A DNA stretch of 16,482 bases from an uncultured Prevotella sp. (lineage in GTDB: Bacteria; Bacteroidota; Bacteroidia; Bacteroidales; Bacteroidaceae): NCBI GenBank assembly GCA_905196835.1, contig CAJJWN010000057.1, positions 1 through 16,482 of the forward strand. Direction: 5' to 3'. Shown one piece after another: positions 1 to 7,164 of this stretch. Each line of letters starts with the position of its first letter. Position 1 is the first letter of the stretch. Under the pieces are notes generated by a model. The model had not been told where the DNA came from. It did not search any database and saw only the letters and a list, made by a program, of their open reading frames with translations. The translations under genes and the position numbers were made by a program.

Positions 1-20
1 TATTAATGAAAGCATTTGTT

Positions 21-155
21 CCGCCGGATTTGCAATCCGGCGGTTTCTAATTGCGGATTTGCAATCCGCACATGCCCATACATTTACCTCATGGTTGTGT
101 GGTTTGAGCGGATTGCAAATCCTTATATTACTTTTCGGCGGATTGCAAATCCGCC
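21..155. repeat. cluster of four GGATTTGCAATCC palindromic repeats, two in each orientation
   Basis: Four short near-perfect palindromes share the core GGATTTGCAATCC or its reverse complement GGATTGCAAATCC. They lie at 21-43 (9-bp arms CCGCCGGAT/ATCCGGCGG), 53-69, 108-122 (one arm shortened) and 137-155 (arms GGCGGAT/ATCCGCC). The first two carry the core in one orientation and the last two in the other, so the whole cluster is itself an inverted arrangement. Arm length differs between copies while the core stays constant. No credible coding sequence covers the stretch. Function is unknown; dispersed intergenic palindromes of this kind are common in Bacteroidales, but I cannot name this family. 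Confidence 0.75.
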
Positions 156-223
156 AAAACACATTACCGACAGCCTGACTTGCAGCAGGGTTTCATACAT
201 CAATAGGCAAAGTAGTACGTGGC

Positions 224-382
224 AATCAAGCTCCCTCCCTTGGGGAGGGGTGGGGTGGGTATCCAATATGCCGTCTTTTGCCGTCCAAAAGGCCATGAAT
301 TGCACGCCAAAAGGCCGTCTTTTACAACGCAAAAGACGGCCTTTTACAACGGCATTGATTATCAGGCAGTTACAAAGGCGGC
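224..382 (+). repeat. composite hairpin repeat, copy 1
   Basis: This is the first of four related intergenic elements. A G-rich module comes first: AATCAAGCTCC at 224-234, a CCCTCCC/GGGAGGG stem at 233-249, then a GGGGTGGGT tail to 260. The main module holds a perfect 15-bp stem: AAAAGGCCGTCTTTT (309-323), a 7-nt loop, and AAAAGACGGCCTTTT (331-345). It closes with CATTGATTATCAGGCAG and TTACAAAGGCGGC up to 382. The element starts 51 nt beyond the stop of the leftward ATPase gene. The GC core flanked by A4 and T4 on both arms resembles a bidirectional intrinsic terminator, which is an inference. The 30 nt between it and the gene stop contain only a weak AT-rich hairpin (414-427). Confidence 0.8.
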
Positions 383-433
383 GACAAACAATAAAACGGA
401 GGCCGCCGAAGGAGCATTACATAATGCCTAAAA

Positions 434-1582
434 TCATAATATGAAATCGGTGAACGTGTCACGGTTAATCACATTGTAACTTGCGTCAGGATAAGCACAG
501 ACAAACGGTTTGGGCGGCTTTGGCGTCTTCGTTCCGGCCTTTATTTCAAAGGCAGACAAGCGTTGACCGTCATCTTCAATCAAGTCTATCTCCTGCCTGT
601 CATACGTCCGCCAGAAAAAAAAGCTCATGCCAAGCCTGTGATTAAAGTTGCGCTTCATGCGTTCGCCGACAATGTAATTCTCCCACAGTGCCCCGCGCTC
701 ATGCTCAGGGCGGTCTGTGAAAGGCCGGAAGTCGCGCAACACGGCGTTGCGTATGCCCGTATCATGGAAATACCATTTGGAAGACTTTGACACTTCCTTC
801 CTAAGATTGCGCGAAAAACCGCCCACACGGTAAAGCACAAACACCTTCTGCAGCAGGTCGAGGTAACGCTCCACCGTGTTGCGGCTCAATGAAAGCTGCC
901 TGCCGAGCTCGTCAACAGACACTTCAGAACCCACCTGCCACGCTATGAGCCGGAGCAAATCATGCAGTTTTTGCGCGTGCTTCAGCCCGTCGAAAGCAAA
1001 AATGTCACGCAACAGGTAAGCATCCACAATGTCTGTAAGATACTCCTTTTGCTCGCTTTCAGACTGAAGGCCGTATAATTCGGGATAACAACCATAAACA
1101 AGACGGTGGTCTGTCTCGGCCAAAGTATCGAAAAGCGTTTCTGACGAAGCAAGCTCCTCCGCCGAAAAAGGGGTGAGCATGAACTGCGTGCTGCGACCTA
1201 CCAAAGGCTCGCCGGCATGGTTTTGCAAATCGAACGAGGATGAGCCGGTGGCTATGACGGCCAGCTCAGGCAATTCGTCAACAATCAACTTCAACTTCAT
1301 GCCTATGTCAGGGATATGCTGCGCCTCATCGACTGCCAGCAGACTGACACCGCTGAACAGGCGTTTGTAGTTGCCTACGGAGCGGTCTGACAGCAGGCGG
1401 ACTACGTCCATGCTCTCTCCGTTAAGCAGCAATGCCTTGCCCTGATGATTGTCTACTATCTGTTTGAGCAGCACCGTTTTGCCGACACGGCGCGCCCCAA
1501 AGAGCAACATCACCTTCTGCGGACGCATACGGTGCTCTATCTCATCCTGCAATATGCGTTTTATCGAGTTCATAAGCATCAT
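434..1582 (-). CDS. AAA+ ATPase with DUF4143-type C-terminus
   Basis: The product (382 residues from the ATG at 1582) is a P-loop ATPase of the large archaeal/bacterial family annotated AAA_14 plus DUF4143; the cellular role of these proteins is not established. Walker A is GARRVGKT at residues 29-36, Walker B LLAVDE at 81-86, and the sensor-like ATGSSS at 111-116. A winged-helix-like stretch covers about 220-250. The C-terminal part carries EIDLIE (331-336) and FEIK (345-348), which match a PD-(D/E)XK nuclease-like core. The reading frame extends to a TTG at 1606, but that codon lies inside the predicted -10-like box (1596-1603). One of the three clustered ATGs at 1582, 1579 or 1573 is therefore the likely start. 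The gene is complete, stands alone, and lies between two same-orientation copies of the hairpin repeat. Family assignment is firm; function is unknown. Confidence 0.85.
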   Translation of the reverse strand: MMLMNSIKRILQDEIEHRMRPQKVMLLFGARRVGKTVLLKQIVDNHQGKALLLNGESMDVVRLLSDRSVGNYKRLFSGVSLLAVDEAQHIPDIGMKLKLIVDELPELAVIATGSSSFDLQNHAGEPLVGRSTQFMLTPFSAEELASSETLFDTLAETDHRLVYGCYPELYGLQSESEQKEYLTDIVDAYLLRDIFAFDGLKHAQKLHDLLRLIAWQVGSEVSVDELGRQLSLSRNTVERYLDLLQKVFVLYRVGGFSRNLRKEVSKSSKWYFHDTGIRNAVLRDFRPFTDRPEHERGALWENYIVGERMKRNFNHRLGMSFFFWRTYDRQEIDLIEDDGQRLSAFEIKAGTKTPKPPKPFVCAYPDASYNVINRDTFTDFIL

Positions 1583-1595
1583 TGACTTTACGACG

Positions 1596-1603
1596 CAAAA
1601 ATA
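1596..1603 (-). promoter_or_regulatory. -7 box (TATTTTTG) of the DUF4143 ATPase gene
   Basis: On the minus strand TATTTTTG fits the Bacteroidota TAnnTTTG consensus. The matching upstream TTG element is poor at the usual 19-nt spacing; a TTTTG occurs only 14 nt upstream. Transcription would begin near 1590, giving a leader of roughly 8-18 nt before the ATG cluster and excluding the TTG at 1606 as the start. Confidence 0.55.
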
Positions 1604-1643
1604 CAAAACTTTTGTTACAAAAGGACGGAAATACGGTAAATTC

Positions 1644-1716
1644 TTCAGTCTGACTGAATGAATTTACACTAATTCGTTCAATTACACTGAATTAATTATC
1701 ATTTCTTATATGATAA
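1644..1716. other. AT-rich spacer with two short palindromes
   Basis: The divergent spacer between the ATPase gene and purH contains TTCAGTC-T-GACTGAA (1644-1658), a perfect 7+1+7 palindrome. It also contains TTATCAT (1696-1702) facing ATGATAA (1710-1716) across a 7-nt loop. Between them the phrase TTACACT followed by AATT occurs twice (near 1664 and 1682). Such sites could be operators, but no regulator is encoded nearby and no function can be assigned. The rest of the spacer, 1717-1798 and 1921-2040, holds nothing I recognise; the latter is GC-rich with a duplicated GGCTGCGCG. Confidence 0.4.
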
Positions 1717-1798
1717 GCAACAGCTTGACACAGAGCAGCGGCACGACACTGGGCACCAGCATGAAAACCATACAGCATCACCATTGGAAGGAACAAAA

Positions 1799-1920
1799 AT
1801 GCGAAAGGCCGTCTTTCGCATTCCAAAAGGCCATGAATTGCACGCTAAAAGGCCGTCTTTTACAAGCTAAAAGACGGCCTTTTGCAACGGCATTGATTAT
1901 CAGGCAGTTACAAAGGCGGC
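1799..1920 (+). repeat. composite hairpin repeat, copy 2
   Basis: This copy is very close to copy 1 across the main module. It begins with a small hairpin (GCGAAAG/CTTTCGC, 1801-1819), continues through CCAAAAGGCCATGAATTG, and then forms the perfect 15-bp stem AAAAGGCCGTCTTTT (1847-1861) / AAAAGACGGCCTTTT (1869-1883). It ends in the same tail, ATTGATTATCAGGCAG, followed by TTACAAAGGCGGC. The G-rich CCCTCCC/GGGAGGG module of copy 1 is absent or decayed here. The copy lies upstream of both neighbouring genes (the leftward ATPase and rightward purH), unlike the other three copies, so it is not a terminator for either. Confidence 0.8.
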
Positions 1921-2052
1921 AGGAATGCGTGGGAAAGAGGTGGCCGGTGACGGCCGCGGCAGACGGCAACGGTGGAGAAACGGGCTGACGGAAGGCTGCG
2001 CGGCGACGGCTGCGCGCACATAAACAAATATGCTTTTTTTGAAAGAATTGCA

Positions 2053-2082
2053 TTGCCCTGTCGGCGTTTTTTCTTAACTTTG
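2053..2082 (+). promoter_or_regulatory. Bacteroidota-type promoter of purH
   Basis: TTG at 2053-2055, a 19-nt spacer and TAACTTTG at 2075-2082 match the Bacteroidota housekeeping sigma consensus (TTG about -33, TAnnTTTG about -7). Transcription should begin near 2087, leaving a leader of about 27 nt with no Shine-Dalgarno. It may drive the downstream mreBCD-mrdA-rodA genes too, because no equally good promoter was seen in the purH-mreB spacer. Confidence 0.75.
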
Positions 2083-2113
2083 CACCCTCAAAACTAATTA
2101 GTTAATCATAGAC

Positions 2114-2710
2114 ATGTCAGGAACAAAGAAAATCAAGACGGCCCTTGTCTCTGTATTCCACAAAGACGGGCTTGACGAGCTGCTTGCAAAGCTCAACGCA
2201 GAGGGTGTGAAATTCTTGTCAACGGGCGGCACGCAGAAGTTCATCGAGTCGCTTGGCTACGAGTGCCAGACGGTAGAGAGCGTCACCACTTACCCCTCAA
2301 TACTGGGCGGCCGCGTGAAGACGCTGCACCCGAAAGTGTTTGGAGGCATACTCGGCCGCCGCGACAACGAGGGCGACCGCGAGCAGATGGCGCAGTACGA
2401 AATACCTGAAATCGACCTCGTAATCGTTGACCTGTACCCCTTCGAGCAGACCGTGGCGAGCGGAGCAAGCGAGGCCGACATAATTGAGAAGATTGACATA
2501 GGCGGCATCTCGCTCATACGCGCCGGGGCAAAGAACTTCAACGACGTGGTAATCGTGCCGAGCAAGGCCGAATACGGCGTGCTGCTCGACATATTGAACA
2601 AGAAGGGCGCCGAGACCGACATCGAGGACCGCCGCATGTTCGCGACACGTGCCTTCGGCGTAAGCAGCCACTACGACACGGCGATACACAACTGGTTCGA
2701 AGGCAAATAA
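2114..2710 (+). CDS. purH: stand-alone IMP cyclohydrolase (N-terminal PurH domain)
   Basis: It catalyses ring closure of FAICAR to IMP, the last step of de novo purine synthesis. The 198 residues cover only the MGS-like cyclohydrolase domain of PurH: STGGT at 36-40, GGRVKTLHPKVFGG at 65-78, DLYPFE at 106-111 and the EKIDIGGISLIRAGAKNF block at 125-142. The protein stops just after the HYDTAIHNWF segment, where bifunctional PurH proteins (about 510 residues) continue into the AICAR transformylase domain. The next 160 bp contain repeats and no remnant of that domain, so this looks like a genuine single-domain enzyme, not a recent frameshift. The formyl-transfer step must then be encoded elsewhere. 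It has its own promoter and lies 160 bp upstream of mreB. Confidence 0.9.
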   Translation: MSGTKKIKTALVSVFHKDGLDELLAKLNAEGVKFLSTGGTQKFIESLGYECQTVESVTTYPSILGGRVKTLHPKVFGGILGRRDNEGDREQMAQYEIPEIDLVIVDLYPFEQTVASGASEADIIEKIDIGGISLIRAGAKNFNDVVIVPSKAEYGVLLDILNKKGAETDIEDRRMFATRAFGVSSHYDTAIHNWFEGK

Positions 2711-2731
2711 AGAAGGCATATAATACAAAAC

Positions 2732-2853
2732 ACCAAACACCCACCCCAAACCCCTCCCCAAGGGAGGGGCTTAAACATGCCACAAAGATTAAAAGTACAA
2801 TAATATAAGGCATTCAGACACCCTTCCCTTCGGGAGGGGTTGAGGGTAGGTAT
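2732..2853. repeat. two G-rich hairpin modules in opposite orientation between purH and mreB
   Basis: The first module reads leftward: ACCCACCCCAAA followed by a CCCCTCCC (2751-2758) / GGGAGGGG (2762-2769) stem. The second reads rightward: CCCTTCCC-TTC-GGGAGGGG at 2821-2838 (one G-T wobble), then TTGAGGGTAGGT. Each folds on its own. In addition, the ACCCACCCCAAACCCC arm of the first can pair with the GGGGTTGAGGGTAGGT arm of the second, enclosing the spacer in one long imperfect stem. The same module is the left part of repeat copies 1 and 4. The second copy ends about 20 nt before the mreB ATG. Confidence 0.7.
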
Positions 2854-2870
2854 TTAATAAATCAGCAGTT

Positions 2871-3893
2871 ATGGGATTTTTTTCATTTATCCAAGAGATT
2901 GCAATGGACTTGGGCACGGCCAACACAATCATTATCAGTGATGACAAGATTGTGGTTGACGAGCCCTCGGTTGTGGCCTTAGACCGCCGCACGGACAAGA
3001 TGATAGCCGTAGGCGAGAAGGCCAAGATGATGTACGAGAAGACAAACGACAACATACGCACCATACGTCCGCTGCGCGACGGAGTCATAGCCGACTTCAC
3101 CGCCTGCGAGCAGATGATGCGCGGACTCATAAAAATGGTGCACACGGGCAGCCGCCTTTTCTCGCCGTCGCTGCGCATGGTAATCGGCGTTCCGTCAGGT
3201 TCTACCGAAGTGGAGCTGCGCGCCGTGCGCGACTCCGCCGAACATGCCGACGGCCGCGATGTCTACCTTATCTTTGAGCCGATGGCCGCAGCCATCGGAA
3301 TAGGCATCGACGTTGAGGCTCCAGAGGGCAACATGATTGTAGATATAGGCGGCGGAAGCACCGAAATAGCCGTAATATCGCTGGGCGGAATAGTGTCGAA
3401 CAACTCAATCCGCACCGCAGGCGACGACCTCACCGCCGAAATTCAGGAGTACATGAGCAAGCAGCACAACGTCAAGGTGAGCGAGCGAATGGCCGAAAGA
3501 ATAAAAATCCACGTAGGTTCGGCGCTGACCGACCTTGGCGAGGAAGCTCCCGAAGACTACGTTGTACACGGGCCTAACAAGGTGACGGCACTGCCCATGG
3601 AGGTGCCCGTATGCTACCAGGAGATAGCCCACTGCCTCGACCGCACCATAGCCAAAATCGAGAACGCCGTGCTCTCCGCCTTGGAGAAGACTCCGCCCGA
3701 GCTGTACGCCGACATCGTGAAGAACGGCATCTACCTTACCGGCGGCGGCGCGCTGCTGCGCGGACTTGACAAACGACTGACCGACAAGATAAAGATACCG
3801 TTCCATGTGGCCGACGACCCCCTGCACAGCGTGGCGAAGGGAGCGGGCATTGCCCTGAAAAACGTTGACCGCTTCTCGTTCCTGATGAGGTAA
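2871..3893 (+). CDS. mreB: rod shape-determining actin homologue MreB
   Basis: MreB is the bacterial actin that polymerises under the inner membrane and guides lateral peptidoglycan synthesis. Its 340 residues match the usual length. The actin-fold nucleotide motifs are present in order: phosphate-1 loop DLGTANT (about 13-19), phosphate-2 loop DIGGGSTEIAV (about 158-168), the EPMAAAIG helix (about 136-143), and the adenosine motif LTGGGALLRG (about 288-297). The N-terminal MGFFSFIQE is short and amphipathic, as expected for membrane attachment. The start is the ATG that leaves this tail intact; no Shine-Dalgarno is visible. It heads the mreBCD-mrdA-rodA run, and mreC starts 3 nt after its stop. 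Confidence 0.97.
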   Translation: MGFFSFIQEIAMDLGTANTIIISDDKIVVDEPSVVALDRRTDKMIAVGEKAKMMYEKTNDNIRTIRPLRDGVIADFTACEQMMRGLIKMVHTGSRLFSPSLRMVIGVPSGSTEVELRAVRDSAEHADGRDVYLIFEPMAAAIGIGIDVEAPEGNMIVDIGGGSTEIAVISLGGIVSNNSIRTAGDDLTAEIQEYMSKQHNVKVSERMAERIKIHVGSALTDLGEEAPEDYVVHGPNKVTALPMEVPVCYQEIAHCLDRTIAKIENAVLSALEKTPPELYADIVKNGIYLTGGGALLRGLDKRLTDKIKIPFHVADDPLHSVAKGAGIALKNVDRFSFLMR

Positions 3894-3896
3894 GCG

Positions 3897-4760
3897 ATGC
3901 GTAACCTGATTGAATTCATCAAGAAATACAATCACTGGTTTGTCTTTGTCGTGCTTGAAATAGTCTGCTTCGTGCTGCTGTTCAAGTTCAACAGCTATCA
4001 AGGCAGCGTATGGTTCTCGTCGGCGAACGCCGTGGCCGGAAAGGTGTACGAGGCTGATGCGGCCGTGAAAAACTATTTCAGTCTGGCAAAGATAAACGAG
4101 AAGCTTAACACGCGCAACCTGTACTTGGAGCAGACTGTGCGCAAGCTGTCGGAGCAGGTGGACGAACTGACCGCCCGTAAAGACTCCTCCTGGCTGGCAC
4201 TGACGCAAAAGCAAGTGCTCGACGAATGCAAGCTGATACCTGCCAAGGTGATAACCAACTCGGTAGACAAGCGCGACAACTTCATCACCATTGACAAGGG
4301 ACGTGCCGACGGCGTGCGCAAGGACATGGGCGTAGCCTGCGGCAACGGCGTAGTGGGCGTGGTCTACATGGTCTCCGAACATTATGCCGTAGTCATACCG
4401 CTGCTCAACTCGAAGTCAAACCTTAGCGTAACAATAAGGAAAAGGGGATATTACGGCTACCTGCACTGGACGGGCGGACGCTCCGACCTGGCCTATGTTG
4501 ACGACATTCCGCGCCACGCGCACTTCCGCCTGGGCGACCTTGTGGAGACGAGCGGCTACTCGTCAATCTTCCCTCCGGGCATCATCGTCGGCCAGATACT
4601 GCATGTCTACAACTCGACCGACGGGCTTTCCTACCGCGTACAGGTGCGCCTTACCACCGACTTCGGCAACCTGCGCGACGTGTGCGTAATCGACAACTCC
4701 GCCATGGAAGAGCGCATCGAGCTGATGCGCAGCGCCGAAGACTCGCTGAGGCTGGAGTAA
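3897..4760 (+). CDS. mreC: rod shape-determining protein MreC
   Basis: MreC is the bitopic periplasmic scaffold that links MreB to PBP2-RodA and activates them. The 287 residues show a short cytoplasmic tail, one membrane helix at about 13-31 (FVFVVLEIVCFVLLF), a heptad-like coiled-coil stretch at about 62-98, and then the beta-domain region with conserved-type segments GRADGVRKDMGVACGNGVVG and GDLVETSGYSSIFPPGI. The ATG follows the mreB stop by 3 nt, so the two are probably translationally coupled. mreD follows after 17 nt. Nothing appears truncated. Confidence 0.95.
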   Translation: MRNLIEFIKKYNHWFVFVVLEIVCFVLLFKFNSYQGSVWFSSANAVAGKVYEADAAVKNYFSLAKINEKLNTRNLYLEQTVRKLSEQVDELTARKDSSWLALTQKQVLDECKLIPAKVITNSVDKRDNFITIDKGRADGVRKDMGVACGNGVVGVVYMVSEHYAVVIPLLNSKSNLSVTIRKRGYYGYLHWTGGRSDLAYVDDIPRHAHFRLGDLVETSGYSSIFPPGIIVGQILHVYNSTDGLSYRVQVRLTTDFGNLRDVCVIDNSAMEERIELMRSAEDSLRLE

Positions 4761-4777
4761 AACAATAACTGCAAGGT

Positions 4778-5278
4778 ATGAAGATAGAAGTTGTAAGACA
4801 CCTCTTCACGTTCATCATATTATGTCTCGTGCAGGTGTTGGTGCTCAACCACATCAACATCTTGGGTTGCGCCACGCCCTTGCTGTACGTTTATTTCATC
4901 ATGCTGTTCAGGCGCGGCTACCCAAGATGGGGCGTGCTGGCATGGAGCTTCGCCATAGGCTTGTGCGTAGACGTGTTCTCCAACACGCCGGGTGTTGGCG
5001 CGGCGTCGGCCACTTTGCTCGGACTGTTGCAGCCTTACCTGCTCGGACTGTTCACGCAACGTGACAGTCCTGACGACATGAAGCCGACGATGAAAGAGTT
5101 TGGAACGACAAGGTACGTTTATTATACCGTCATCTGCGTGGTTGTTTTCAACCTCGTTTTCTTCAGCATCGAGTCGTTCAGCTTTTTCAACTGGCTGCAA
5201 TGGGCCAAGAACATAGGCGGAAGTTCCGCGCTTACGGCAATCCTCATCATCGTAATAGAGAACTTCCGAAAAAGATGA
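4778..5278 (+). CDS. mreD: rod shape-determining membrane protein MreD
   Basis: MreD is the small polytopic partner of MreC in the elongasome. The 166-residue product has about six hydrophobic segments: near 9-27, 31-48, 52-70, 74-94, 107-130 and 145-162, all running through the inner membrane. Primary-sequence motifs are weak in this family. The call rests on length, hydrophobicity pattern, the segment AIGLCVDVFSNTPGVGAAS typical of MreD, and the position between mreC and mrdA. A short AAGG precedes the ATG by a few bases. Confidence 0.92.
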   Translation: MKIEVVRHLFTFIILCLVQVLVLNHINILGCATPLLYVYFIMLFRRGYPRWGVLAWSFAIGLCVDVFSNTPGVGAASATLLGLLQPYLLGLFTQRDSPDDMKPTMKEFGTTRYVYYTVICVVVFNLVFFSIESFSFFNWLQWAKNIGGSSALTAILIIVIENFRKR

Positions 5279-5310
5279 AAACCGCCGCGTAGGGCGAAAG
5301 TTACAGGATA

Positions 5311-7164
5311 ATGGACACGGACTACGGACTTGAAAACAGGAAATATGTAATCGGCGGCGTGGCTGTCTTCATCGTCGTGGTGTACATCATACGCCTTTTT
5401 ACGCTCCAAATAATGAGCGACGACTACAAGAAGAACGCCGACAGCAACGCTTTCCTGAAAAAAGTAGAGTTCCCAGCGCGCGGTGTCATCTCCGACAGGA
5501 ACGGCCGTCTGCTTGTCTATAATCAGAACGCCTACGACATAATGGTTGTTCCCAACGAGGCGAAAGGCCGCATCGACACCCTCGAGTTTTGCCGCTCGCT
5601 CGGCATAACGAAGGATTATTTCGATAAGAGAATGGCCGAAATAAAGGACAGGAACAAGAATCCCGGCTACTCGCCGTTCACCCAACAGATGTTTATGGGC
5701 CGTTTGTCGGAAAAGGAATTCAGTGTTTTCCAGGAAAAAATATACCGTTTCCCCGGCTTTTACGTGCAAAGGCGAAGCATAAGGCAGTACACTACGCCTT
5801 ACGCCGCACACGTTCTCGGCGACGTGGCGGAGGTTTCAGAGAGCGACATTGAGGACGACCCGTACTACCAACCGGGCGACTACATCGGCAAACAGGGCGT
5901 AGAAAAATACTACGAAAAGCAGCTGCGGGGCGAAAAGGGGATGCAAATCATGCTGCGCGACGCCCACGGACGCATTCAGGGCAGCTACATGAACGGCAAG
6001 CTCGACCGGCATCCCGTACCGGGAAAAGACTTGACCCTCAGCTTGGACTCCAAGCTCCAATCCCTCGGCGAACGGTTGCTTGAAGGCAAAATCGGCAGCA
6101 TTGTGGCCATTGAACCGTCAACAGGCGAAGTGCTGTGCATGGTTTCTTCGCCTACGTATGACCCGAGAATGATGACCGGACGCAAACGTAGCAAGGCCCA
6201 TCTCGCCCTTGCACGCAACCCGTGGAAGCCCCTGTTAAACCGCTCCATCATGGGAGTTTATCCCCCGGGCTCTACGTTCAAGACCACACAAGGACTTACT
6301 TTCCTTAGCGAAGGCATAGTGACACCGGGCACGATGTTCCCATGCCACCATGGCTTTTACTGCCGCGGACTGCACGTAGGATGCCACGGCCACGCCTCGC
6401 CAATAAACCTTGTACCTGCGCTCGGCACGTCGTGCAACGCCTACTTCTGCTGGGGCTTATACTACATGCTCGGCAACAGGCGCAAATACAAGACCGTACA
6501 GGACGCCATGAACACGTGGCGCGACTACATGGTGAGCATGGGTCTCGGCTACAAACTCGGCATCGACCTGTCCGGAGAGAAGCGCGGACTAATACCAAAT
6601 GCCCAATATTACGACAAAAATTACAACGGTTCATGGAACGGACTGACTGTAATCAGCATCTCGATAGGCCAGGGCGAGGTGCTGTTAACTCCTCTGCAAA
6701 TAGCCAACCTGTGCGCAACCATCGCCAACCGTGGCTACTATTACACGCCGCACGTTGTCCGCAAGGTGCAGGGCGAACAGCTTGACGCGAAGTATCGGGA
6801 GAAACATTACACGAAAGCCGACCGCAAGGCATACGACTATATCGTGGCCGGTATGCGCCGCTCGGTGCTCAACGGCACGTGCCACGCAGCCAACCGCCTT
6901 GACTATGAAGTATGCGGAAAGACGGGAACGGCGCAAAATCACGGACAAGACCACTCCATATTCATGGGCTTCGCACCGATGAACAACCCCAAGATAGCCG
7001 TCGCCATATATGTTGAGAACGGCGGTTTCGGAGCCGTTTACGGAGTACCTATCGGCTCGTTGATGATGGAACAGTACATTAACGGCAAACTCTCGCCCGA
7101 ATCGGAGAAGAAGGCGGCGGAGTTCCAGCACAGACGTATAGCTTATGGCGCATCAAACAGATAA
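5311..7164 (+). CDS. mrdA: penicillin-binding protein 2 (elongasome transpeptidase)
   Basis: This class B PBP cross-links nascent lateral-wall peptidoglycan in the periplasm together with RodA. The 617 residues comprise an N-terminal membrane anchor at about 12-33, the dimerisation/pedestal region starting with FPARGVISDRNGRLL (54-68), and the transpeptidase domain. The three active-site motifs are intact: STFK with nucleophile Ser321, SCN at 374-376, and KTG at 537-539. Four cysteines between STFK and SCN (Cys345, Cys351, Cys358, Cys375), together with nearby histidines, form the H-x2-Y-C-x6-C-H-like segment seen in many PBP2 proteins. An AGGA lies just before the ATG. It follows mreD by 32 nt and overlaps the start of rodA by 20 nt. 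Confidence 0.96.
   Translation: MDTDYGLENRKYVIGGVAVFIVVVYIIRLFTLQIMSDDYKKNADSNAFLKKVEFPARGVISDRNGRLLVYNQNAYDIMVVPNEAKGRIDTLEFCRSLGITKDYFDKRMAEIKDRNKNPGYSPFTQQMFMGRLSEKEFSVFQEKIYRFPGFYVQRRSIRQYTTPYAAHVLGDVAEVSESDIEDDPYYQPGDYIGKQGVEKYYEKQLRGEKGMQIMLRDAHGRIQGSYMNGKLDRHPVPGKDLTLSLDSKLQSLGERLLEGKIGSIVAIEPSTGEVLCMVSSPTYDPRMMTGRKRSKAHLALARNPWKPLLNRSIMGVYPPGSTFKTTQGLTFLSEGIVTPGTMFPCHHGFYCRGLHVGCHGHASPINLVPALGTSCNAYFCWGLYYMLGNRRKYKTVQDAMNTWRDYMVSMGLGYKLGIDLSGEKRGLIPNAQYYDKNYNGSWNGLTVISISIGQGEVLLTPLQIANLCATIANRGYYYTPHVVRKVQGEQLDAKYREKHYTKADRKAYDYIVAGMRRSVLNGTCHAANRLDYEVCGKTGTAQNHGQDHSIFMGFAPMNNPKIAVAIYVENGGFGAVYGVPIGSLMMEQYINGKLSPESEKKAAEFQHRRIAYGASNR

Noticed and set aside
16..444. A rightward 142-codon open frame and overlapping shorter frames at the left edge
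   Set aside because: It runs through the palindrome cluster and repeat copy 1; the translated product is low in recognisable structure and follows the repeats, not a gene.
1583..1606. Extended N-terminus of the DUF4143 ATPase from a TTG at 1606
   Set aside because: The TTG and following codons overlap the TATTTTTG promoter box, and three ATG codons lie just downstream ahead of the conserved region.
3405..4382. Long antisense open frames over mreB-mreC, and others such as 11217-12179 and 12469-13464 on the plus strand
   Set aside because: They are shadows of GC-rich third-position codon use in well-supported genes on the opposite strand; their translations are low-complexity, rich in H, V, A and R, without motifs.
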